Source: Betaproteobacteria bacterium (GTDB lineage Bacteria > Pseudomonadota > Gammaproteobacteria > Burkholderiales > SG8-39). Taken from it: a stretch of DNA of 5,532 nt. This document shows positions 1 through 5,395 of this stretch, one piece after another. The DNA lies in NCBI GenBank assembly GCA_005884335.1, contig VBCJ01000076.1, forward strand, positions 1 through 5,532. The letters are read 5' to 3'. Made by a program: the position numbers and the translations under genes. The notes under the pieces are model-generated. The model was not told where the DNA came from. It saw nothing but the letters and a program-made list of their open reading frames with translations, and made no database searches. The number at the start of each line of letters is the position of its first letter. Position 1 is the first letter of the stretch.

Positions 1-43
1 CGCTCCGATCGCCATGATAGGATACTTTCCACGAAGATTTCAC

Positions 44-52
44 AGGAGGAGG
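44..52 (+). promoter_or_regulatory. Strong Shine-Dalgarno sequence of the amidohydrolase gene
   Basis: AGGAGGAGG lies six bases upstream of the ATG at 59. It selects that ATG over the in-frame ATG at 14, which has no comparable ribosome binding site and would add 15 residues in front of the Tat signal. Confidence 0.8.
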
Positions 53-58
53 TGCACG

Positions 59-1141
59 ATGGCCGCTTCAAAAAACAACAGCGCTCCCGTCCTGCCCTGC
101 GGCTGCTGCTCGCCGCGTCGCGGATTCTTGAGCAGGCTCGCAGCGTTGGGTGCAGCCGCCGTTCTTCCCGGCGAGCTCCTGGCGCAGGACGCGAAGAAAT
201 CCGCAGCGCGTGGCAAACCGTACCGTATCGACGTTCACCACCATCTCATTTATCCCGGCTATCTCGATGAAATCGCCGGCAGCCGCGCGGGCTCGCCGGT
301 GAAGTGGTCGCCGGCCATGTCGATCGAGGAGATGGACAAGAGCGGCATTGCCTTGTCGATGATGTCGCTCGTGCAGCCGAGCGCCTCAGCAGGTGATTTG
401 GACAAGCGGCGCAAGATCGCGCGCCAGAGCAACGACTATGCGGCGCAGCTCGTGCGCGACCACCCGGGTCGCTTCGGCAACTTCGCTACGCTGCCGCTGC
501 CCGATGTCGAAGGGAGCCTGAAGGAAATCGAGTACGCACTCGATGCGCTCAAGGCCGAAGGCTTGGGCCTCATGACGAGCTACCAGGACAAATACCTCGG
601 CGACACCGCCTTCGCGCCGGTGTGGGAAGAGCTCAATCGCCGCAAGGCGGTGATCTACACCCATCCGCTCTCACCCGATTGCTGCAGGAACATCAAGAGC
701 GACGTTCCGCCCTCGGCGATCGAGTACGCGACCGATACGACCCGAACCATCGCGAGCCTCGCGTTCAGCGGCACCGCGGCGCGCTATCCGGATATCCGCT
801 GGATCTTTTCGCACAGCGGCGGCACCGCGCCGTTCCTCGTCAGCCGCTTCACGCGCCTGGAAGCCGAAATGAAGGAGAAGGCGGCGCAGCGCATGCCCAA
901 GGGCGTCATGTACGAGCTGAAGAAGTTCTACTACGACACGGCCCAGGGCAACCACGCGGGCGCGCTTGCGGCACTGATGAAGATCGTCACGCCTTCGCAA
1001 GTGCTCTTCGGCACCGACTTTCCGTTCCGCGACGGCGCCGAGGAGATCGGTGGTCTCGCAGCCTATCGCTTCGCGCCAAACGATCTGCGCGCGATCGAGC
1101 GAGAAAATGCTCTCAGGTTGTTGCCGCGGCTGAGCGCCTAG
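59..1141 (+). CDS. Tat-exported amidohydrolase of the ACMSD-like (Amidohydro_2) family
   Basis: This is a metal-dependent TIM-barrel hydrolase or decarboxylase of 360 residues, related to aminocarboxymuconate-semialdehyde decarboxylase (ACMSD) and similar non-oxidative decarboxylases. The substrate cannot be told from sequence. The start at 59 has an ideal ribosome binding site. Residues 20-43 form a Tat signal: R20-R21-G-F-L, a hydrophobic Ala/Leu stretch, then a likely cleavage near LLA-QD. A Cys cluster (C14, C16, C17) precedes the twin arginines. The mature domain opens with D58-x-H60-x-H62, followed by H202 (in THPLSP), H252 (in FSHSGG) and D320 (in GTDFPF). The spacings match the ACMSD set of three metal-binding His, one catalytic His and one metal-binding Asp. 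Full family length, no disruption. Its stop lies 6 bases from the stop of the convergent kinase gene, so it is not part of that operon. The promoter is probably left of the window. Confidence 0.9.
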   Translation: MAASKNNSAPVLPCGCCSPRRGFLSRLAALGAAAVLPGELLAQDAKKSAARGKPYRIDVHHHLIYPGYLDEIAGSRAGSPVKWSPAMSIEEMDKSGIALSMMSLVQPSASAGDLDKRRKIARQSNDYAAQLVRDHPGRFGNFATLPLPDVEGSLKEIEYALDALKAEGLGLMTSYQDKYLGDTAFAPVWEELNRRKAVIYTHPLSPDCCRNIKSDVPPSAIEYATDTTRTIASLAFSGTAARYPDIRWIFSHSGGTAPFLVSRFTRLEAEMKEKAAQRMPKGVMYELKKFYYDTAQGNHAGALAALMKIVTPSQVLFGTDFPFRDGAEEIGGLAAYRFAPNDLRAIERENALRLLPRLSA

Positions 1142-1147
1142 ACCGGG

Positions 1148-2503
1148 CTATTCTCCGTAGCCGGAGTTCTTGAGAAACTCGGCCCGCTCCTCCGGGTCGG
1201 CGAGGTTTTCCGCGAGCCGCTGATAGAACGCCTTCAGGTCGCGCGCCTGCGCGACGGCCTTCTTCGCCATCACCTTGGCGATCGGACCCACATAGGGTGC
1301 GAGCCGCCCGGCCGCCTTGTCGACCTCGCCGGGATCGATCGACCTGCTCGAAAGATCGGGAGAGGACGGGTCCGGCGCGGCTTCGGATAGCGCGATCGCG
1401 AAAACCTTCTCGAGCGCCGTCGCAGCGAACGCCTTTGCGTCCCGCTCTGACCGAACGCTCTCGGCGAGAAGGCGAACGAGGGTAGGGCCATCGGTGGTGG
1501 TCTTCGCCGATCTCTTGACGAGCACTCTCGCCATCGGGCCGACATAGGGCGCGAGCAGCTCCTCGAGCGCACGCAACCGCCCCGCCTCCCATCCCGGGGG
1601 TGGGGAAGTCGTGTCCGGTCGGTCCTGGTGAATGATCGTGGGGAGGATGGTCGCTTCGGACGGGATAGACACACCGCCACGGGTTTCGAAGCCCTTGGCG
1701 AGGGCCTCCGCGAAGTCGCGGGCGCTGGCGTAACGGTCCTCTGGCTTCTTCGCGAGCGCCTTGGTGAGGATTGCATCGAAGACTTCGGGAACGCCCTGGG
1801 GATTGATTTCCGAAGGATTGCGGTGGGGTTCGTGGCATATCTTGTACCCGACGGTCTCGGTCGGGCCTTCAAACGGCTTGACGCCGGTAAGCAACTCGTA
1901 GAGGACGACGCCGCAGGAAAAGATGTCGCTGCGCCGGTCCACCTGCTGCCCCGCATACTGCTCCGGTGACATGTACGCAGGGGTACCCATGATGGACCCG
2001 ACCTGGGTGAGGTTGGAGCGGTCGATCCGGGCAATCCCGAAATCCGCAAGCTTGAGACGGCCGTCCGGGGTCATGATGATGTTCTGGGGCTTGATATCGC
2101 GGTGGATCACGCCATGTTCATGGGCGTAGTCGAGCGCGTCCAGCAACCGGCTCATGATGTTCATCACGTCCTGGAGTCCGAAGCGCACCTGCCGGGCGAG
2201 AAAGTCGCGCAGGCCGCGACCCTGCACGTACTCCATCGCGATATAGGCGAGCTGCTTGTTCTCGCCGTATTCGTAGATGCCGACGATAGCGGGATGGTTG
2301 AGGCGACCCGAGGCGAGCGCCTCGTTCTTGAACCTCGCAATGATCTGCCCGGCGAGGTTTTCGTCGACCAGTTCCTTGCGCACGGTCTTCAGCGCGACAT
2401 GGCGCTCGAGCACGGGGTCGTATCCCTTGTAGACGACCCCCATCGCCCCCTTGCCGATGACTTCGACGACTTTGTACTTGCCGAGTTGCTTGAGAACTGC
2501 CAC
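1148..2503 (-). CDS. Soluble eukaryotic-like Ser/Thr protein kinase with duplicated C-terminal module
   Basis: A 451-residue Hanks-type kinase that phosphorylates Ser/Thr on unknown partners in the cytoplasm. The kinase domain spans about 10-270: glycine loop G17-K-G-A-M-G22, ATP-anchoring K39 (VALK), alpha-C Glu probably E61, catalytic loop H134-R-D136-I-K-P-Q-N141, metal-binding D154 (DFG), activation segment 155-180 with several Ser/Thr, and S-P-E181. All catalytic residues are present, and the HRD arginine suggests control by activation-loop phosphorylation. Unlike PknB-type kinases there is no membrane segment or extracellular sensor. After a Pro-rich linker (about 280-308) come two copies of a 43-residue module (317-359, 401-443). 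The GTG start at 2503 is well fixed: an in-frame TAA lies only seven codons upstream, no other start codon intervenes, and a modest GGAG (2508-2511) precedes it by four bases. It is the last gene of the operon, 30 bases after the haem-sensor gene, which suggests that sensor as its input. Confidence 0.93.
   Translation of the reverse strand: MAVLKQLGKYKVVEVIGKGAMGVVYKGYDPVLERHVALKTVRKELVDENLAGQIIARFKNEALASGRLNHPAIVGIYEYGENKQLAYIAMEYVQGRGLRDFLARQVRFGLQDVMNIMSRLLDALDYAHEHGVIHRDIKPQNIIMTPDGRLKLADFGIARIDRSNLTQVGSIMGTPAYMSPEQYAGQQVDRRSDIFSCGVVLYELLTGVKPFEGPTETVGYKICHEPHRNPSEINPQGVPEVFDAILTKALAKKPEDRYASARDFAEALAKGFETRGGVSIPSEATILPTIIHQDRPDTTSPPPGWEAGRLRALEELLAPYVGPMARVLVKRSAKTTTDGPTLVRLLAESVRSERDAKAFAATALEKVFAIALSEAAPDPSSPDLSSRSIDPGEVDKAAGRLAPYVGPIAKVMAKKAVAQARDLKAFYQRLAENLADPEERAEFLKNSGYGE
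1175..1303 (-). repeat. Second copy of the LAPYVGP module in the kinase tail
   Basis: This encodes kinase residues 401-443, starting LAPYVGPIAKVMAKKA. It aligns without gaps to residues 317-359 at an offset of 84 residues, with 15 of 43 positions identical (counted by eye), mostly in the opening LAPYVGP block plus a shared LAE. It ends eight residues before the C-terminus. It is a protein-level repeat rather than a recent DNA duplication. Confidence 0.8.
1427..1555 (-). repeat. First copy of the LAPYVGP module in the kinase tail
   Basis: This encodes kinase residues 317-359, starting LAPYVGPMARVLVKRSA, just after the Pro-rich linker that follows the kinase domain. The pattern suggests a small helical module. 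From memory, similar APY(V/I)GP segments occur at the C-terminus of other bacterial signalling proteins, but I cannot verify this here. Confidence 0.8.
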
Positions 2504-2533
2504 TAGTCTCCGGGACCGCCGTTATAGCGGCCT

Positions 2534-3406
2534 TCACTCCCCGAGCATCTTCATCGCTTGCACCAGGCTCGTTCTCATGCGGTTGAACGATCCGGCGAGA
2601 ATCGCGATCTCGTCTTTGCCCTTGCTCGTGAATTCCGGGGCCTCGAGATTACCGAGACTGACTTCGTCGGCGATCCGCGACAGCCGGGTGACGGGCCGGA
2701 TCACGATGGCATGAAGCATGAGGTTGAGGGCGACGAAGATGAAGGCGAAGACCCCGGTGAGAGAGATCATGAAGACCTTGAAGGTATCGTTGGCGCGCTT
2801 GATGGGCAAGGTCATGGGGACGGACACGATCTGTGCGCCGACCACCTCGTTCAGCTTCCAGCCGAAGCCGTTCGCCGGACCGTAGAGCTCGATCATGGTC
2901 TTCGGAGCCGTGTCCACGGTGCTGTGGCAGTACAGGCAGGCGGCGTCCTTGATCTGCAGAGGCCGGGCCATGTACAGGGCCCGGCCGGTCGGCGTATCGC
3001 GCTCGCCGATGATCTCGGGGCGGTCCGGCGCCTGCCGGAACTGGTTCACGACATCGGTTTCCCAGTCGGTGGCACGGTTGCGGGGATTGGTCGGATTGAG
3101 CGTCGCTTCCTTGTAGTCGTAATCGGTGAATTTCTTGCGCAGGTCGCTGAACTGCTCGTTGGCGGCGTACGCGGGTACCGACTGCGGCAGGAACTGGTAC
3201 TTAATCTGAGTCTCGAGCAGCGGGCGCACCTGCTTGGAGGTGTAGCCGCGCGTCGCGAGCGCCGATTCCATCATGATGCGGGCGTGCTGGAGCACCTCCT
3301 CGCGCGCGTTCTGCCGCAGCAGGTCGAGCGACACATAGGCGGCGATGGCCAGGCCGGCCAAGAAAATTGCGAGAAACACGATGTTGAACTTGACGATCAG
3401 TCTCAT
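2534..3406 (-). CDS. Membrane sensor: c-type haem-binding DUF3365 (Tll0287-like) domain plus HAMP, no output domain
   Basis: A 290-residue inner-membrane sensor. TM1 spans about 7-27. A periplasmic domain (about 30-205) contains family-typical segments VPAYAA (77-82) and KEATLNPTNPRNRATDWE (99-116) and the covalent haem motif C157-L-Y-C160-H161. TM2 spans about 210-236. A HAMP domain follows (about 237-287; P238, D265-E266, F274-N275). These features fit DUF3365/Tll0287-like sensors, which have a PAS-like fold and bind c-type haem, so redox or small-ligand sensing is likely; the ligand is unknown. In many relatives a histidine kinase, cyclase or methyl-accepting domain follows HAMP, but here the protein stops at residue 290. 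The next gene, a kinase lacking any sensor or membrane segment, is the obvious candidate output. The ATG start is supported by AGGAGG eight bases upstream. Haem attachment would require a cytochrome c maturation system elsewhere in the genome. Confidence 0.88.
   Translation of the reverse strand: MRLIVKFNIVFLAIFLAGLAIAAYVSLDLLRQNAREEVLQHARIMMESALATRGYTSKQVRPLLETQIKYQFLPQSVPAYAANEQFSDLRKKFTDYDYKEATLNPTNPRNRATDWETDVVNQFRQAPDRPEIIGERDTPTGRALYMARPLQIKDAACLYCHSTVDTAPKTMIELYGPANGFGWKLNEVVGAQIVSVPMTLPIKRANDTFKVFMISLTGVFAFIFVALNLMLHAIVIRPVTRLSRIADEVSLGNLEAPEFTSKGKDEIAILAGSFNRMRTSLVQAMKMLGE
2961..2986. repeat. 26-base near-perfect palindrome inside the sensor gene
   Basis: Arms GGCCGGGCC (2961-2969) and GGCCCGGCC (2978-2986) are perfect 9-base inverted repeats. 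The 8 bases between them contain the palindrome TGTACA, so all but one base pair of the 26 obeys the symmetry. It encodes GRALYMAR just before the haem motif, so codon constraints in GC-rich DNA may explain it. Confidence 0.6.
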
Positions 3407-3414
3407 GACCGTTT

Positions 3415-3420
3415 CCTCCT
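3415..3420 (-). promoter_or_regulatory. Shine-Dalgarno of the sensor gene, overlapping the FecR-gene stop codon
   Basis: On the minus strand the sequence reads TAGGAGG, then eight bases, then ATG. The TAG stop of the upstream FecR-domain gene (3421-3419) shares two bases with the AGGAGG of the sensor gene. A ribosome terminating on the first gene sits on the initiation site of the next, which points to translational coupling and fixes both ends. Confidence 0.8.
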
Positions 3421-4336
3421 ATTGTTGCGCACCGGATTTCCGGCTCTTCGGGCTGTTCGGGTCCTTCGGTTCGTACTTTTCCGGGAACAGCACTTTGTCC
3501 CATTCCGGGTGTTCCCGGAGATTGTCGATCAGCTTGCGGCGAAACTCGGAATCCTTGGATCGAATTTCAAACCGCTTGACGAAATTTTTTCGCATCGGGA
3601 AACCGGCTTTTAGCCAGGCCTCGACCTCGGCGTATGTCACCTCGTGTTCGCGCTTGGGCTCGGACCTCCTGTTCTTGAACCGATCGAGCAACACCGGCAG
3701 GTCGTCCCGAAAATGCCGCGGCATGTTCTTTACGAACTCAGCCGAGGGCCGTGGGCCGAGGGTTGCCGGCTGCTCGCCCCTGCGGACGATGAACTCGCCT
3801 CCCTTAGCGTCGCGCGCGATTCTCTGCACGCCTTTCCTGCTGATTTCGGAAAATCTCACGGCGCCGGATTCGACGTATATGTCGGTGGAGCCGTCGCCCG
3901 CGTTCAGAACCGCGGTCGCTTCCCCGGCGTCGATCTCGACGCGCGGCGTGAGGTAGCGGTACTGTGTGCCCTTGCTGGATTTTTTCTGGGTGAACTTTGC
4001 CCAGCCGGACAGCACCGCGATCTCCGACTGGCCGCGCGCTCCCGACGCGATGCTCGTCAGCATAGCGCGCGCGCCCTGGCTGAGATTGAGGATCGCGCCG
4101 TCCTGAAACTCAATTTGCGCTTGCCCTTTGGGGTCGATCGACAATATGTCTCCCTCTCCCAGCCTCACGCCCTGGGTGGCGGAGTAGAGCGTCGCGCCCC
4201 GTATCAGCTCAACGCTCCCTTCGGCCAGCGTCAGGGTGCCCGCAGTTTGAGCAAGAGCGGAGGCACAGGCGCCCAATAGGGTCGCCACCACAAACTGGAG
4301 ACAGGGCCCCAGCACCCCCCGGCCGCATCCGCGCAT
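3419..4336 (-). CDS. Secreted FecR-domain protein with helical C-terminal extension
   Basis: The protein has 305 residues from the ATG at 4336. Residues 1-29 form a Sec signal: R2 and R6, a hydrophobic stretch, and a likely cleavage at ALA-Q30. The sequence LLGAC24 inside it is a weak lipobox, so a lipoprotein cannot be excluded. About 34-170 resembles the FecR domain (beta-rich): EGSVELIRG (39-47), LGEGD (59-63), and FQDGAILNLS (77-86). No second membrane segment is seen, so the protein is periplasmic and not a FecR-type anti-sigma factor with a cytoplasmic tail. The last roughly 100 residues are charged and helical, ending in HPEWDKVLFPEKYEP and a Lys/Ser/Pro tail. The start was chosen because the predicted promoter -10 (4374-4379) overlaps or lies downstream of the earlier in-frame starts (GTG 4399, ATG 4375), and a G-rich run precedes ATG 4336. 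First gene of the operon; it probably scaffolds or modulates the sensor in the periplasm, but no ligand can be named. Confidence 0.83.
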   Translation of the reverse strand: MRGCGRGVLGPCLQFVVATLLGACASALAQTAGTLTLAEGSVELIRGATLYSATQGVRLGEGDILSIDPKGQAQIEFQDGAILNLSQGARAMLTSIASGARGQSEIAVLSGWAKFTQKKSSKGTQYRYLTPRVEIDAGEATAVLNAGDGSTDIYVESGAVRFSEISRKGVQRIARDAKGGEFIVRRGEQPATLGPRPSAEFVKNMPRHFRDDLPVLLDRFKNRRSEPKREHEVTYAEVEAWLKAGFPMRKNFVKRFEIRSKDSEFRRKLIDNLREHPEWDKVLFPEKYEPKDPNSPKSRKSGAQQ

Positions 4337-4373
4337 GTCCCCCCCGACTTCGCTTCCGTAGCTTCTGGAGGGC

Positions 4374-4403
4374 ATTCTAGAGCAGACGGTGACGAGCACT
4401 CAA
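4374..4403 (-). promoter_or_regulatory. Predicted sigma70 promoter of the FecR-sensor-kinase operon
   Basis: On the minus strand: -35 TTGAGT (4403-4398), an 18-base spacer, and -10 TAGAAT (4379-4374). These match the consensus at 4 of 6 and 5 of 6 positions. Transcription would start near 4367, leaving about 31 bases of leader before the ATG at 4336. No other promoter is evident inside the operon. Confidence 0.6.
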
Positions 4404-4421
4404 GTGCGACCGAGGCTGGAA

Positions 4422-4439
4422 CAGCAGACTATTTTGCTG
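4422..4439. promoter_or_regulatory. Inverted repeat in the divergent intergenic region, candidate operator
   Basis: CAGCA (4422-4426) and TGCTG (4435-4439) are perfect inverted repeats separated by 8 bases. They lie between the two divergent promoters, over the place where the cyclase gene's -35 would sit. A dimeric regulator could bind here, but a five-base arm is short and could arise by chance. The rest of the 4337-4472 region shows only the promoter elements listed. Confidence 0.3.
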
Positions 4440-4450
4440 GCCTTTTAGCT

Positions 4451-4456
4451 TATACT
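4451..4456 (+). promoter_or_regulatory. Candidate -10 box (TATACT) for the cyclase gene
   Basis: TATACT matches the sigma70 -10 at 5 of 6 positions and lies 16 bases before the ATG at 4473. No good -35 exists at 16-18 bases upstream, so the promoter may need an activator. Transcription would begin around 4463, giving a leader of only about 10 bases to ATG 4473 or about 28 to the in-frame ATG at 4491. Confidence 0.4.
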
Positions 4457-4472
4457 TTGCGCGGCCGCCAGA

Positions 4473-5393
4473 ATGGCTCGCACCTGTCCGATGGAAAAGA
4501 AGCCCGTAAATCTCGCCGTTCTGTTCGCCGACATCACCGGAAGCACGCGCCTGTACGAGAAACTCGGCAACGCACGAGCGCTCGAGTGCGTCGGACTGTG
4601 CCTCAATATCATGCGCGAATCGGCGCTCGGCTGCGGGGGGCGGGTGGTCCAGACGATCGGCGACGAGGTCTTGTGCGTGTTTCCGACCGCCTCGGCAGCG
4701 ACCCAGGCCGCCGCCGAGATGCAGTCGCGGGTGGAGATGCAGGAACCCGTATCCGGGCAGCGCCTTCAGATCCATATCGGGCTGCAATTCGGTCCCGTAC
4801 TGGAGGAGGGGCAGGACGTTTTCGGCGACTGCGTCAACGTGGCGGCCCGAATGGTGAAGATGGCCAAGCCCTCTCAGATCATCGCCGGCGGCGAGTGCGT
4901 GGAAGCACTGAGCAAGCCGATGAAAGATCAGACCCGCGCCCTCGACAAGCTCCCCGTCAAGGGGCGGGAGCAGGAAGTCGATGTCTACGAGGTTCTATGG
5001 CGGCAAAGCGAGGAATTGACCTACATGGCGAGTCGCGCGCCCGGCCCGCCTGATCAGGCTCAGGTGCGGCTGTGCCTGAGGCACGGCGGGAAGGAAGTGG
5101 TCCTGGGCCCGGGACGCGAACTAATAAAGCTCGGCCGGGAGAACTCCTGCGACATCGTCATAGCGGACCGCAAGGCCTCTCGCGAGCATGCGCGCATTGA
5201 GCGCCGCCGCGACAAATTCGTTCTGGTCGATGTCAGTTCCAACGGCACTTTCGTCACGTTTCACGGCCAGCCTGAAATGGCCGTGAAGCGTGAGGAGGTC
5301 GTGCTTCAGGGCCGAGGATCGATCAGCTTCGGGCATCCTTACAGCGCCGATCCGACCGAAGTGGCGGCGTTCGAAATTGAAACCCCGGCCTGA
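4473..5393 (+). CDS. Class III adenylate/guanylate cyclase with C-terminal FHA domain
   Basis: A soluble 306-residue enzyme expected to make a cyclic nucleotide from NTP as a dimer. The catalytic domain is about 12-175: metal Asp D20 (FADITGST), metal Asp D64 (TIGDE), D115 of the base-selecting pair (DVFGD), transition-state N122 and R126 (VNVAAR). The other base-selecting residue, normally Lys, is Gln60 (VVQTIGD). After a linker, 197-300 is an FHA domain with G221-R222, S236-R-E-H239 and N257-G-T259, the residues that form the phosphothreonine pocket. No membrane segment is present. An in-frame stop at 4446-4448 limits the start to ATG 4473 or ATG 4491; neither has a clear Shine-Dalgarno sequence, and 4491 (MEKKPVNLAV) is a real alternative. 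The gene is divergent from the FecR-sensor-kinase operon. The FHA domain makes it a likely partner of that kinase, through binding to a phosphorylated protein; this is inference. Confidence 0.92.
   Translation: MARTCPMEKKPVNLAVLFADITGSTRLYEKLGNARALECVGLCLNIMRESALGCGGRVVQTIGDEVLCVFPTASAATQAAAEMQSRVEMQEPVSGQRLQIHIGLQFGPVLEEGQDVFGDCVNVAARMVKMAKPSQIIAGGECVEALSKPMKDQTRALDKLPVKGREQEVDVYEVLWRQSEELTYMASRAPGPPDQAQVRLCLRHGGKEVVLGPGRELIKLGRENSCDIVIADRKASREHARIERRRDKFVLVDVSSNGTFVTFHGQPEMAVKREEVVLQGRGSISFGHPYSADPTEVAAFEIETPA
5254..5293. repeat. Long hairpin inside the FHA coding region (16-bp stem, 8-base loop)
   Basis: Arm TCACGTTTCACGGCCA (5254-5269) pairs with TGGCCGTGAAGCGTGA (5278-5293). Fifteen pairs are Watson-Crick and one is T-G (5259 with 5288), which in the sense mRNA is a U-G wobble. 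The loop is GCCTGAAA. It covers codons 261-274 after the NGT motif. No T-run follows on either strand, so it is not a typical intrinsic terminator. Confidence 0.75.
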
Positions 5394-5395
5394 AT

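Noticed and set aside
18..26. GATACT near the left edge as a -10 box for the amidohydrolase
   Set aside because: The matching -35 would fall outside the window, so it cannot be assessed.
14..58. Earlier ATG (14) as start of the amidohydrolase
   Set aside because: It has no ribosome binding site, while ATG 59 has AGGAGGAGG at ideal spacing. The extra 15 residues would displace the Tat signal from the N-terminus.
1153..1166. CTCCG-TAGC-CGGAG hairpin near the convergent gene ends as a terminator
   Set aside because: A five-base stem inside the kinase coding end with no following T-run on either strand; too weak to call.
1238..1255. GTCGCGC-GCCT-GCGCGAC hairpin in the kinase gene
   Set aside because: A seven-base GC-only stem within coding sequence is readily explained by composition and Ala/Arg codons.
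2518..2531. GCCG/CGGC inverted repeat between the sensor and kinase genes
   Set aside because: Only four base pairs plus a possible wobble; not enough to call a terminator or regulatory hairpin.
2558..3613. Long open frame on the plus strand opposite the sensor and FecR genes
   Set aside because: It is antisense to two genes with clear domain motifs, its protein is low-complexity and rich in Gly/Val/Arg with no recognisable domain, and it has no ribosome binding site. High GC content produces such shadow frames.
4337..4399. GTG 4399 or ATG 4375 as start of the FecR-domain protein
   Set aside because: Neither has a Shine-Dalgarno sequence. The predicted promoter -10 overlaps one and lies downstream of the other, and the extension would put polar residues before the signal peptide.
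4434..4456. TTGCTG (4434) and TATACT (4451) as a full sigma70 promoter
   Set aside because: The spacer is only 11 bases, too short for sigma70; only the -10 is kept as a candidate.
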